This document shows, one piece after another, positions 42,559-50,908 of a stretch of DNA of 64,000 nucleotides (the stretch's first letter is position 1; every line of letters starts with the position of its first letter). The position numbers and the translations under genes were made by a program. The notes under the pieces are model-generated. The model did not search any database. It was not told the DNA's origin and worked only from the letters and a program-made list of their open reading frames with translations. The stretch is from Spirochaetales bacterium (GTDB lineage: Bacteria > Spirochaetota > Spirochaetia > DSM-27196 > Alkalispirochaetaceae), in the NCBI GenBank assembly GCA_028282545.1, contig JANQHT010000070.1, positions 1 to 64,000 of the forward strand, written 5' to 3'.

Positions 42559-43581
42559 CTATACGGGAAAGAGCTCGGCCCGTAACTCGCGCATCCGGTC
42601 GATCGAGATCTGGGCGCCGAGTTGCTGGATGATCTCTTCTGCGAGGTACCCGGCGATGCGGGCCGCGTCGGGTGCGTTTCTTCCGCGTGATAGGGCCGCC
42701 AGGAACCCGGCCGCGTACATATCGCCGGCGCCGGTAGTGTCGGTAGGTTTGATGGGGCGCGCGGGTACGTGGGCGATGGACGGTTGGTTTGCCGGGTCCG
42801 CTGCACCTCCCGATTCTTCCGCCGGCCATGTCAACGATCCGTCCTTCCCGATTTTGAGTGCACCGGTGGGTACCAGGCGTGCCAGGCTTTGTGCGCTCTC
42901 TTCGCGCTCGTCTGTGTCAAAGAGGATGGACGCCTCCGAATGGTTGGAAAAGACGACGTCCACGTCCCGTTCCAGGAGTTTTAGGAAATCGGCCCGGTAC
43001 CGGCTGACGGCAAAGGGATCGGCTACGTCGAAAACGACGCGCGCGCCGTTTTTCCTGGCGATCGCGATGGCGTGCTGCAGCGCCTCTTTCTGCACGTCCG
43101 TGTCCCACATGTAGCCGGTGAAGTAGAGGAAGTTCGACTGTGATAGGAGCGCTTCGTCTATGTCTTCCCGGTTGTACTCCTGACACATGCCCAGGTGGGT
43201 GTTCATAGTGCGTTCGCCGTCCGGTGTGATCAGGATCACGCTGGACCCGGTGGGACCGTCACCGGCCACAAGCCGCGAGGTGATTCCGTAGGCTGCCACC
43301 TGGTCCCGGTAGGAGTCGCCGAAGTCGTCGTTCCCGATCTTCCCCGCAACCACGGTGGGGACGCCGAGTCCGCCACAGGCGAGCATGGTATTGGGCGCCG
43401 ACCCGCCCGGTCTGAGCACCGGTTCGCGCGTGGCGAAGCGATTGAGGATTTCCCGTTGGCGCTCGGCGGTGACGAGATGCATGATGCCTTTGTCCAGGCC
43501 GAGGGCGGTCAGGTCGTTTTCCGATGCGTGGTAGACAACGTCGATCAGGGGGTTTCCGATTCCGTAGGCGACGGGTTTCAC
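42559..43581 (-). CDS. Adenosine kinase (PfkB family)
   Basis: The 340-residue PfkB-family kinase has the N-terminal substrate motif 'YGIGNPLIDVV', 'RPGGSAPNTM', 'GKIGNDDFG' and the C-terminal catalytic signature 'DTTGAGDMYAAGF'. Overall it resembles bacterial/eukaryotic-type adenosine kinases more than ribokinase. It would convert adenosine to AMP, pulling S-adenosylhomocysteine hydrolysis (ahcY in this window) forward. The GTG start at 43581 has AAGGAGAGG upstream. It appears monocistronic. Confidence 0.82.
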   Translation of the reverse strand: MKPVAYGIGNPLIDVVYHASENDLTALGLDKGIMHLVTAERQREILNRFATREPVLRPGGSAPNTMLACGGLGVPTVVAGKIGNDDFGDSYRDQVAAYGITSRLVAGDGPTGSSVILITPDGERTMNTHLGMCQEYNREDIDEALLSQSNFLYFTGYMWDTDVQKEALQHAIAIARKNGARVVFDVADPFAVSRYRADFLKLLERDVDVVFSNHSEASILFDTDEREESAQSLARLVPTGALKIGKDGSLTWPAEESGGAADPANQPSIAHVPARPIKPTDTTGAGDMYAAGFLAALSRGRNAPDAARIAGYLAEEIIQQLGAQISIDRMRELRAELFPV

Positions 43582-44043
43582 GTGCCTCTCCTTGTGGGGG
43601 TTGCTCGCGGTCGGGGTAGCTTTATGTGTACCGACGCGGCGCGACCAATCATTATATCGATGCAGCGAAACTCCGCAATCGCTTCACTGCAGTTCAAGCT
43701 GTTCGCATGGTGGAGATCACATAGCCTTGGCACGGTTCGAAGAACAAAACGCTGGGCTTCGCTGCGCTGCAGAGACGCGTTTTGTTCTTCCTTCCGGGCG
43801 CGCCTGGGGATACTCACTTCCAATCGGTAATGTGATCTCCGAAATGGGACCTGATTGCGTTTGACAGAGACACAGTCGTCGGAGGGCTCGTCACCCTCCG
43901 TCCATACTGAGAATTGCTGCTGCAGCTCAAGCACGGCGATGAGTTCCCGCCAACACACAGCGTACGCGCGAATACGCGTTTGACGGCGAACGCGGCTGTG
44001 AGGCCGCGTTCGGGACACGCATGGGACTCATGGGAGGAGACCA
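43582..44043. other. 462-bp intergenic region with palindromic element
   Basis: No gene is supported here. It contains the palindromic dispersed element (43712-43840), a small hairpin near 43881-43898, a perfect 9-bp GAACGCGGC/GCCGCGTTC hairpin (43988-44011), and the GGGAGGAG ribosome-binding site of the next gene. The promoter of the 44-47 kb operon should lie in it but was not pinpointed. Confidence 0.6.
43712..43840. repeat. Palindromic MITE-like element, copy A
   Basis: Outer inverted repeats GGAGATCACAT (43712-43722) and ATGTGATCTCC (43830-43840) enclose a perfect 14-bp inner inverted repeat (43739-43752 and 43777-43790, core GAACAAAACGC) with a loop containing 'gcttcgctgcg'. There is no coding capacity. 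A related inner core occurs at 48858-48925 and a related outer end at 63948-64000. Confidence 0.7.
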
Positions 44044-44763
44044 TTGCACTTTACACGTTTCGTTTGTTGGTTCACTTTTTTGGTGGGCACGCTTGCACCG
44101 TTTTCCGCGGTTGCCGGTGATGTTGATTGTTGGGCCGAAACGGCTCCGATTGGTGTGCCGCGGGGTGGAGCCATAGCGTCCGCCACGGCGGATCAAGACC
44201 CCGGTTCGGCCGGCGCTGTGATAGAAGGGACGGCGGAACCGTTCCTGGCCGGAGTTGCGGGCGCGCTGCTTTCGGAGACCGAGATGGAGGAGGCCACCGG
44301 TGCCCTACATGTCCGGGGCGTCCGCGTTCGCAACCGGGCGCGGCGATCCCGCCGCCGGTCGTTCCGCCCGCGAAACAGGAACAACGTGCACTGCGACATC
44401 ATCGCCCGCAACCGGGCGGAGGCGCTGGGACTCGACACCGATGCCGGTCCGGGCGCCAGGATGGATTTCAACAACGTGACGGTGGCGCAGATCTATTCGC
44501 AGTATCGCGGCCGGGGCACAGCAACCCCGCGTCCCGGAACCGCGGGGTACATCTTCACCGCCTCCGACGGATCAAAGGGCCATCTGCAGGTGTACGATGC
44601 ACGGGGAACAGGCGCCGGAACGTATCGTCGTTACACCAACGGCAGTTACGCGGGAACTGAACGAATGTCGACCCACCGTGACGGCTACGTCCCGGACCGC
44701 GTGACCGCGCAACGGTTTGTTCCTATTCCACGAAGGGCATACTACACGGTCTGGTCGAGGTAG
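44044..44763 (+). CDS. Exported protein of unknown family, possible Cys-His hydrolase fold
   Basis: This 239-residue protein starts at TTG 44044 with GGGAGGAG upstream and has a clear signal peptide (hydrophobic 8-20, 'SAVAGD'). A disordered Ala/Gly region and an Arg-rich linker (about 95-118) precede a folded C-terminal domain. In that domain a Cys in 'NNVHCDIIARNRAEALG' and a His in 'GSKGHLQVYDA' about 75 residues later resemble a papain/NlpC-like catalytic pair. This assignment is only a suggestion. It is the first gene of a tight five-gene operon encoding exported proteins. Confidence 0.5.
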   Translation: MHFTRFVCWFTFLVGTLAPFSAVAGDVDCWAETAPIGVPRGGAIASATADQDPGSAGAVIEGTAEPFLAGVAGALLSETEMEEATGALHVRGVRVRNRARRSRRRSFRPRNRNNVHCDIIARNRAEALGLDTDAGPGARMDFNNVTVAQIYSQYRGRGTATPRPGTAGYIFTASDGSKGHLQVYDARGTGAGTYRRYTNGSYAGTERMSTHRDGYVPDRVTAQRFVPIPRRAYYTVWSR

Positions 44764-44768
44764 GCGTT

Positions 44769-45569
44769 GTGTACTTGCCAAGATACCGAGGTCTCGTCGG
44801 TTCAATGGCTTTGTCGTTGCTGGTCGCCGTGGCGGCCAGCGGCGAACCCAATATTGTCTCGATCGAAGTCGAGTATGCGGACGGATCGGTATCTCCATAC
44901 GATCAGATATCGGAACACACGCAATCGTTGTTTGTTTCCGTGTGGGGTTTCGAAGAGCGTGGATTGTCAGCTTCACCGTCCAACAGGATCACCGCAATAA
45001 CTGGTCTGCCTGCTGTGACCGGGCTGCAGGATCTCACGTTTTATAACGTGATCGCCATCTCAGATTTCGGATTTCTCCGTGATGTTCGTCAAGTTGAAAA
45101 CCTGGTGATCTCGCTTTGTGCCGCAACGGAATTGTCGTTCATCTCAGGAATGTCCAATCTTAGGACGTTCGTCGTCTCGTCCAACTACTCGCGATTCGGT
45201 TTGGACGGGCCAAGTCCGTTAAATGGTAAGCTGATCGACCTCACCAATAACAATCAGGTCGAGTTAGTCGCTATCGACGACCCCGGCATGGTCAAACTAC
45301 CCGTCCTACGGAGCGTTCCCCCTTCCCTACAGATCGTCCAGTTGATGCCGGAACACGGAACGATCGTCACCGATGAAACCGAGTGGATGGACAGCCTCAC
45401 AGCCGTCCCCTACGTATTCCTGCCCGGCTGCGTTGTCTCGGAGGAAGCTCTTGTCTCATATCCAAACGTCAGCACCGCCTATCTCACCCCGGACGAGATC
45501 GATGCGCTGCTTGGAGATCTGCGGGCGGGACGCGCCGTTGATCGCAGCCGGTTTCGTGACGAGTCGTGA
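44769..45569 (+). CDS. Exported leucine-rich-repeat-like protein
   Basis: The 266-residue protein starts at GTG 44769. It has a signal peptide (about 10-25) and a region of irregular repeats, such as 'ITAITGLPAVTGLQDLTFYNV', 'ISDFGFLRDVRQVENLVIS' and 'LSFISGMSNLRTFVVSS', that look like internalin-type LRRs (about 75-160). No anchor motif is visible. It starts 5 nt after the previous gene and overlaps the next one (GTGA), so it is part of the operon. Function unknown; LRRs usually bind partner proteins. Confidence 0.55.
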   Translation: MYLPRYRGLVGSMALSLLVAVAASGEPNIVSIEVEYADGSVSPYDQISEHTQSLFVSVWGFEERGLSASPSNRITAITGLPAVTGLQDLTFYNVIAISDFGFLRDVRQVENLVISLCAATELSFISGMSNLRTFVVSSNYSRFGLDGPSPLNGKLIDLTNNNQVELVAIDDPGMVKLPVLRSVPPSLQIVQLMPEHGTIVTDETEWMDSLTAVPYVFLPGCVVSEEALVSYPNVSTAYLTPDEIDALLGDLRAGRAVDRSRFRDES

Positions 45570-46150
45570 CCTCCGCGATCTGTACCCTCGCCATCGCGCT
45601 GGTTGTTCCGTTGGAAGAGTTGCGATTCGCGGGAGTGTTCGAACAGGAACACGCCGACAGTTGCGCAGCGGCGGCAATCGCGTCGTTGGTGGGACCCTTC
45701 TGGGGAATCGATTCGGTCAGCGACGATGACGACGACTTCCGCGGTTATGTGTCCGTTGCCGAGGTCGCCGCGTCGCTTCGGTCCCTGGGGTTCGCAGTCG
45801 GCGCCTTCCGTATGACTCCCGGCGAACTCCAGACCAACGTGAACGGGTACGGACCGACTATCGTGCACTTCGATCGGCCCACCGGGCATTTTGCCGTATG
45901 TGTTACCGCGTTGCCCGGATCGTTTCTTTTTGTCATCGCTGATCCAGCCCGGGGAGTTCTCACCTGGGACAGCCGGCAGTTGGCGCGTCACTTCTCCGGT
46001 GTCGCGGTGATCCCTGTTCACCGGGAGGTTGGTCTTAATCGTGATGCAATTCACCGCGTGGCGGCGCCGGCATTGGAACGGCGCCGCGCACTGGAAGATA
46101 CCATTCGCCGCGTTGATGTTCATCGCCTGCGCGGCGCCCCTCTGGAGTGA
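45566..46150 (+). CDS. C39-like cysteine peptidase domain protein
   Basis: The 194-residue protein has the peptidase C39 pattern: 'QEHADSCAAAAIASLV' (oxyanion Gln27, nucleophile Cys33), 'GPTIVHFDRPTGHFAVCV' (His108) and 'IADPARGVLTW' (Asp126). A hydrophobic N-terminus (about 4-16) could be a signal peptide or anchor. Free-standing C39 proteins process leader peptides at GG sites or act as housekeeping proteases (family knowledge). No obvious double-glycine substrate was identified nearby. The GTG start overlaps the previous stop, and its 3' end overlaps the next gene by 107 nt. Confidence 0.7.
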   Translation: MTSAICTLAIALVVPLEELRFAGVFEQEHADSCAAAAIASLVGPFWGIDSVSDDDDDFRGYVSVAEVAASLRSLGFAVGAFRMTPGELQTNVNGYGPTIVHFDRPTGHFAVCVTALPGSFLFVIADPARGVLTWDSRQLARHFSGVAVIPVHREVGLNRDAIHRVAAPALERRRALEDTIRRVDVHRLRGAPLE

Positions 46151-46892
46151 CACCAGCGAACACGAGCGCATAGCCGTCGCTGAACGCCACGATGTGCTGG
46201 TGTCCCTGTCGCTTCAGGTCGATATCGATGAAAACGTCGGCACCGGATGGCGAGCGACCGGTGCGTCCCCCGGTATTTCATTGACGATCAAGGATCGCCT
46301 CATTCTCTCGTCGGTTCTGGGGACGACCATCGCCGTGAACCGGTCAGCCGGCCGGTGGAGTTGGTTCGCCGGGGTGTGGTCCGGTTCGGTAACCGTCACG
46401 TCCGAGCCGGCGTCGCGACGACACGCGGTGTCTGTCGGATACCGGAGGAGCATCGAGGCAGCGTCCTCGCCAACGTCTCCGTTTGGCGAACCCGCCTACG
46501 ATCGCGTGTCCCTCGGCTACGTCTACACGTTCATTCGAGACCCCGTGGCGTTTGCGGTTGGTCCGATGGCAACCCGGACTCGGGAGCGATGGCCCGGACC
46601 GGGAGTATCCACGTTCCATTCGGTGAGTCTCGACGGAACGGCGATCCTCGTGGTGAACGATCCGGTGGCGTTTTCGCTTTCCGTTTCCGTCCGGGTAAAC
46701 GAAGCGGGCAGCGGATCGCGGGAGTGGCTCGAATCGCGGTCGGGGCGAATGGTGGGTCTTACGGCGGGCGTGCGCTTATCCGGCCGGCGCTGGTTCTCGT
46801 CTCTTCAAAAAAGCCTATCCGGCGGTGTCAACGCGATTTCAATCGAAGGAGGAGTTGAATGGTCCCATTCACGCGACAGGGACGACGCGTGA
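46044..46892 (+). CDS. Predicted outer-membrane beta-barrel protein of the exported-protein operon
   Basis: This 282-residue protein has a long N-terminal extension ending in a signal-like segment ('FAALMFIACAAPLWSD', about residues 22-37) and a beta-rich body of alternating hydrophobic residues ('AVSVGYRRSI', 'RVSLGYVYTFIRDPVAFAVGPMA'), as in outer-membrane barrels. Start sites at 46029 (TTG) and 46044 (ATG) both lie inside the C39-like gene; ATG is chosen, with GGGAGG 15 nt upstream. If the true start is lower, the overlap would shrink. No named family was recognised. Confidence 0.45.
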   Translation: MQFTAWRRRHWNGAAHWKIPFAALMFIACAAPLWSDTSEHERIAVAERHDVLVSLSLQVDIDENVGTGWRATGASPGISLTIKDRLILSSVLGTTIAVNRSAGRWSWFAGVWSGSVTVTSEPASRRHAVSVGYRRSIEAASSPTSPFGEPAYDRVSLGYVYTFIRDPVAFAVGPMATRTRERWPGPGVSTFHSVSLDGTAILVVNDPVAFSLSVSVRVNEAGSGSREWLESRSGRMVGLTAGVRLSGRRWFSSLQKSLSGGVNAISIEGGVEWSHSRDRDDA

Positions 46893-47281
46893 GGTTTGCC
46901 GATCTGCTGCGCGATATTGCCACGCCGGCGCTGGTTGGCATCTTTGCGGTCATCGTGACCGTCGCCTGTGATCTGCCGAACATCACCGTTCCCACGGGCG
47001 AGGCGGAGATTCTGGGATGTTATCGCGTTCCGGGCGCCGTACCCGCTGCCTTTGATGTTCCCGTGTTGGTGACGAACACCGGCTCAGTGACCATCACCGC
47101 GAGTCACGTAACCGTGGCGCTGTCCAGTTCCAGGCGTGAGTACATACGGAGCGTCCATGAATCGGTGGGCGTGGTTCCCGGCGGCGCGCTGGCCCTGTCG
47201 TTGGTCTTCGAGTTTCTGGGGGAGGAGGAAGAACTCGCCGAGGATGCGGCGCCGGAGCTGGTCAACGTCTACTTCGAGTGA
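46859..47281 (+). CDS. Small exported protein, probable lipoprotein
   Basis: The 140-residue protein has a basic N-terminus, a hydrophobic segment (about 20-36) and a lipobox-like 'VTVAC' (Cys37). A single beta-sandwich-like domain follows ('PVLVTNTGSVTITASHVTVALSS'), similar to DUF11/CARDB-type folds. AAGGAGG lies before the ATG at 46859, which overlaps the barrel gene by 34 nt. It is the last gene of the operon and converges with the GNAT gene. Confidence 0.55.
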   Translation: MVPFTRQGRRVRFADLLRDIATPALVGIFAVIVTVACDLPNITVPTGEAEILGCYRVPGAVPAAFDVPVLVTNTGSVTITASHVTVALSSSRREYIRSVHESVGVVPGGALALSLVFEFLGEEEELAEDAAPELVNVYFE

Positions 47282-47798
47282 TAAGCCGTTTACCCATAAA
47301 GAGCAGCCCGGCGCCGCCCAGCGCCCGTTCCACGGTGAACGTGTATCCGTTCCGGAGGTAGAACGACACATTGCGAGCTCCCGCAGATGTGACCAAGTGC
47401 ACCCCTGAGGTCGCCGGTGTGGCGCCCGCCAGCGCCTCCTCAAAGGAGCGTAGCAGTTTCGCGCCGATCCCTTGACCACGCGTCCGGGCGTGGACGTTGA
47501 TGTGAAGATGGGCCGGGTACTCGTCGTAGAGATCGTCGAAGAGCGGCAGGTGATCTGAGATGGGATAGAGAGCTTGGTGTTCCCGTGTACGGGCGACGCC
47601 GCAGATATATCCACAGACACCGATGTCGTCACGAGCCACCAGGAAAAGCGCCGACTCGCAGTCGCGATAGTATCCAAAGTACTTGAAAACGAACTCCCGG
47701 CGCTCGGTGTCCGAGACGAAATCGGTCTGTGCAGCCGTTTCCCAAAACACCTCCAGCGCCCCCGGGCAGTCCTCCTGTCCCGCCGCCGTGACTATCAT
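47262..47798 (-). CDS. GNAT-family N-acetyltransferase
   Basis: The 178-residue protein has the acetyl-CoA-binding motif 'HARTRGQGIGAKLL' (about 103-116) and a C-terminal 'NVSFYLRNGYTF'. These define the GNAT fold. There is no Shine-Dalgarno; a -10-like TATGCT (47805-47810) lies 6 nt before the ATG, so the mRNA may be leaderless. Its 3' end overlaps the converging lipoprotein gene by 20 nt. The acceptor substrate is unknown. Confidence 0.85.
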   Translation of the reverse strand: MIVTAAGQEDCPGALEVFWETAAQTDFVSDTERREFVFKYFGYYRDCESALFLVARDDIGVCGYICGVARTREHQALYPISDHLPLFDDLYDEYPAHLHINVHARTRGQGIGAKLLRSFEEALAGATPATSGVHLVTSAGARNVSFYLRNGYTFTVERALGGAGLLFMGKRLITRSRR

Positions 47799-47863
47799 GA
47801 CGAAAGCATATCACGGGTGATTGCTCCTTTGCCCGCTGAGCGTAACCGGGGTACCATAGGATC

Positions 47864-48841
47864 ATGAAACGCGTATTGGGACGATCGGGAATCGAGGTGA
47901 GCGCGATCGGGATGGGATGCTGGGCGATCGGCGGACCCTTCAACGCCGGCGGCGATCAGGTGGGCTGGGGCGAGGTTGACGACCATGAATCGATCGCCGC
48001 CATCCACGCCGCTCTCGATTCGGGGGTGACGTTCTTCGATACCGCCGATGTATACGGCGCCGGCCACAGCGAACGCATCCTATCAATGGCGCTCGTTGGT
48101 CAGCGTCAGAATGTTGTAATCGCGACGAAGTTCGGGAGCACCTTCGACGAGGATGAAAAGGAGATCACCGGGAACGACGGTTCTCCGGAATACGTCCGCA
48201 GGGCGTGCGAGTCGTCGCTGCGACGACTCAAGACGGATTACATCGACCTGCTGCAGTTTCACATAAACGACTTCGATCCCGCCGCGGGCGTCGCCGTACG
48301 GGACGCCCTGGAAGATCTCGTCTCCCAGGGAAAGATTCGCGCCTACGGGTGGAGTACCGACTTCCGGGACCGTGCCGAGGTCTTCGCCGCAGGTACCAAC
48401 TGTTCGGCGATCCAGTTCCAACTCAACGTTCTTGATGACAACGCCTCGCTTCGTACGTTCTGCGAAGAACAGAACCTTGCGGCGATCAACCGGGGACCGC
48501 TTGCGATGGGTCTGCTCACCGGCAAGTACGACAAGGTCGGGGTCACCGATCCGAGCGACGTCCGCGGTCCCAACAGTCCGAATTGGATGAAGTACTTCGA
48601 AAAGGGACGGCCCAGCCCTGAGTTCCTCGATAAGCTCGACGCTATCCGGGAAATTCTCACGTCGAACGGTCGCTCACTCGTTCAGGGAGCGCTCGCCTGG
48701 CTTTGGGCCCGAAGTACGCACACGATTCCGATCCCGGGATTCAAGACGTTCGAACAGGTGGAAGAGAACGCCGGGGCCATGGAAAAGGGCCCTCTCACCG
48801 CCGGCCAGGTCGCGGAAATAGACGCTCTGTTGGAGCGGTAG
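47864..48841 (+). CDS. Aldo/keto reductase
   Basis: This 325-residue TIM-barrel oxidoreductase has the catalytic tetrad Asp59, Tyr64 ('FFDTADVYG'), Lys89 ('ATKFG') and His133 ('LQFHIND'), and the NADP-binding 'IPGFKTFEQVEENAGA' near the C-terminus. It is of the general stress/AKR type. The ATG follows the -10-like TACCAT (47852-47857) by 6 nt without a Shine-Dalgarno. It is divergent from the GNAT gene and monocistronic. Confidence 0.92.
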   Translation: MKRVLGRSGIEVSAIGMGCWAIGGPFNAGGDQVGWGEVDDHESIAAIHAALDSGVTFFDTADVYGAGHSERILSMALVGQRQNVVIATKFGSTFDEDEKEITGNDGSPEYVRRACESSLRRLKTDYIDLLQFHINDFDPAAGVAVRDALEDLVSQGKIRAYGWSTDFRDRAEVFAAGTNCSAIQFQLNVLDDNASLRTFCEEQNLAAINRGPLAMGLLTGKYDKVGVTDPSDVRGPNSPNWMKYFEKGRPSPEFLDKLDAIREILTSNGRSLVQGALAWLWARSTHTIPIPGFKTFEQVEENAGAMEKGPLTAGQVAEIDALLER

Positions 48842-48857
48842 CTCGATCCAGACCAGG

Positions 48858-48943
48858 CGAACAAAAAGCGTTTCTGCGGCGAAGCGAAACCGGCTTCGCC
48901 ACGCTACAGGTGCGCGTTTTGTTCGTTCGGCCGGCCGCGCGCC
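48858..48943. repeat. Palindromic element, copy B
   Basis: CGAACAAAAAGCG (48858-48870) pairs, with one mismatch, with GCGTTTTGTTCG (48914-48925). Between them lies a nested gcgaagc/gcttcgc hairpin, and the right flank is GC-rich (ggccggccgcgcgcc). This is the same design as the inner core of copy A at 43739-43790. It lies in the gap between converging genes and might also act as a bidirectional terminator. Confidence 0.6.
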
Positions 48944-48987
48944 ACGTGTGCGCCGCGCGCCGGCGGAGCCTGGTACGGCGCGGCGAC

Positions 48988-49959
48988 CTACTCCTTCACA
49001 CCCCCTGCCGACAATCCGCCGACGAGACGTTTTTGGACGGCCATGAACATGGCAATGACCGGCAACGCCGTGAGCATACTGGCGCTCATGATTCGGTCCC
49101 AGATCGCGTTTTTGCTGACGAAGAGCGCCCGCAGTCCAAGCGGGAGTGTATAGATCTCCTTGAACGACTTGAGGAATACGCTCGCAAAGAGGTACTCGTT
49201 CCAGGCAATCATAAAGGAGTAGATGTACACCGTTGCGATGGCTCCAACCGAGAGCGGAACGATGATACGCCGGATCGTTTGGAACCGCGTCAGGCCGTCG
49301 ATCAACGCCGCCTCTTCAATCGAGAACGGTATTGTCCGGAAGTAGTTCCCGAGCATGTAGAGCGACACCGGGAGTGTCTGGACCATGTACACGACGAGGA
49401 GCGCCACGAACGTTCCCGTCGGAGTCGACAGCAGACCGATCTGCACCGCCACCTTGTAGAGGGGAATCAGGAGCAGGATGCCCCCGAACATGTACACAAG
49501 CAGCACTCCCCGTTGTACGTAGCCGCGACCCTTGTATTCGAGGCGACTGAAAGAGTACGCCCCGAACACGGCGACAAAAACCGACAGAAATGCGGCGATT
49601 GCCGACAGCATAAGCGAGTTCCGGAAGTACCGGGGGAAGGGAAAGACGTCTCCCGTATCGATGTAGTCCGCGAGAATCCGTTCGCGTTGTTCCGGTGTGA
49701 TCTCCGATTCCTCCAGAAGGTTCTTGACCGACTCGGGTACCTGCGACATGTCCGGTTCGGGCAGGCCGATGCCGAGCAGTTCCCTGTACGCACCGGTGTT
49801 GATCCGTTCCGGGATGAGCGACGGATTCCCCCAGTCCCGCGGGTACTTGAGACTGGTGGACAGCATCTGCACAAACGGGAAGAGCGAGAAGAGCAGGATT
49901 GCAAGAAGTAGGATAACAAATCCGGCACTCCGGAGAAGGCTGCGCTGGCGTACTACCAT
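48988..49959 (-). CDS. Carbohydrate ABC transporter permease (MalG-type)
   Basis: The 323-residue inner-membrane permease has six membrane segments and the EAA loop 'EEAALIDGLTRFQTI'. It carries an extra periplasmic region (about 35-90) between the first two segments, longer than usual. It overlaps the upstream permease by 7 nt. It is the third gene of a MalEFG-type operon read from 52312 leftward, with no ATPase gene. Confidence 0.92.
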   Translation of the reverse strand: MVVRQRSLLRSAGFVILLLAILLFSLFPFVQMLSTSLKYPRDWGNPSLIPERINTGAYRELLGIGLPEPDMSQVPESVKNLLEESEITPEQRERILADYIDTGDVFPFPRYFRNSLMLSAIAAFLSVFVAVFGAYSFSRLEYKGRGYVQRGVLLVYMFGGILLLIPLYKVAVQIGLLSTPTGTFVALLVVYMVQTLPVSLYMLGNYFRTIPFSIEEAALIDGLTRFQTIRRIIVPLSVGAIATVYIYSFMIAWNEYLFASVFLKSFKEIYTLPLGLRALFVSKNAIWDRIMSASMLTALPVIAMFMAVQKRLVGGLSAGGVKE

Positions 49960-50846
49960 TTGAGCACCCTCTTTACGTAGTAGAGAATAAAGATGATCAG
50001 GATTCCGAATTGGACAACCGCCAGCGTGGCCCCGCGGCCGAGATCAAAGGCGCCGGTAAACGCCGTCAGGTAGGTGTAGATCGAGAGCACCTGCACGTTG
50101 TCGGTTATCAGGTAGACCTCTTCGAACTTGTTGAAGTTCCAGATAACGCGGAGCAAAACCAGGGACCCGACGATGAAGTAGAGTTCCGGCAGTGTCACGT
50201 ACCGGAACTTCTCCCATCCGTTGCAGCCGTCCAGTTCGGCCGCTTCGTAGAGCGTTTCGTCGACCGCCTGCAGGCGACTGAGGATCATCAGATAGGCGAA
50301 GGGAAAGTTCTTCCAGACGCTGAACACGATGGCAACGACGACGGCGGTGCTCGGATTGCCGATCAAGTTGAACCGGTTCTGAACGAGGTTGAGTACTTCC
50401 ACGGTCAGGTGGACGAAGATACCGTTCACCGGATCGAAGAAGAACTGCCAGGCGAACACCGTGGCGATGACGGGCGCCACGTAAGGCAGAAGGATGATAC
50501 TCCGCGCGAGCCACCGGAGCGGAAACTCCCGGTTCATGACCATGGCGACGATCAGGCCAAAGATGACCGTCCCCAGAACGGAAAAAATGACGTAGATCAC
50601 CGTTGTCCAGACCGCGCCCCAGAAATTGCCGTCGGTAATGACCTCGACGTGATTTTCGAATCCGGTGAAGACGTTGTTTCCAGACAGGCTGACGTCGAAA
50701 AAACTCAGGTAGACGTTATAGATGATCGGGTAGAGAACGAGCCCGGCGATTACGATGACCGCCGGCAGAACCAAGGCCCAGCCGAGTCTCGCTTCCCGTT
50801 CCTTGGGCGAAAGCACGCGCGGGACCGTCAGATCGATAGTTGCCAT
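49953..50846 (-). CDS. Carbohydrate ABC transporter permease (MalF-type)
   Basis: This 297-residue permease has six membrane segments and the EAA loop 'YEAAELDGCNGWEKF'. It pairs with the MalG-type permease encoded 7 nt into its end. It follows the binding-protein gene by 62 bp. Confidence 0.92.
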   Translation of the reverse strand: MATIDLTVPRVLSPKEREARLGWALVLPAVIVIAGLVLYPIIYNVYLSFFDVSLSGNNVFTGFENHVEVITDGNFWGAVWTTVIYVIFSVLGTVIFGLIVAMVMNREFPLRWLARSIILLPYVAPVIATVFAWQFFFDPVNGIFVHLTVEVLNLVQNRFNLIGNPSTAVVVAIVFSVWKNFPFAYLMILSRLQAVDETLYEAAELDGCNGWEKFRYVTLPELYFIVGSLVLLRVIWNFNKFEEVYLITDNVQVLSIYTYLTAFTGAFDLGRGATLAVVQFGILIIFILYYVKRVLKW

Positions 50847-50908
50847 AGGGTTTCCTCGAAGAAAAACGGCCGGGACGGATACACCGCCCCGGCCGTGAAG
50901 TGCCGATG

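Noticed and set aside
43739-43790. Simple bidirectional terminator in the palindromic element
   Set aside because: A 14-bp stem with a 24-nt loop and no T-runs, together with outer inverted repeats and other copies, is better explained as a repeat element.
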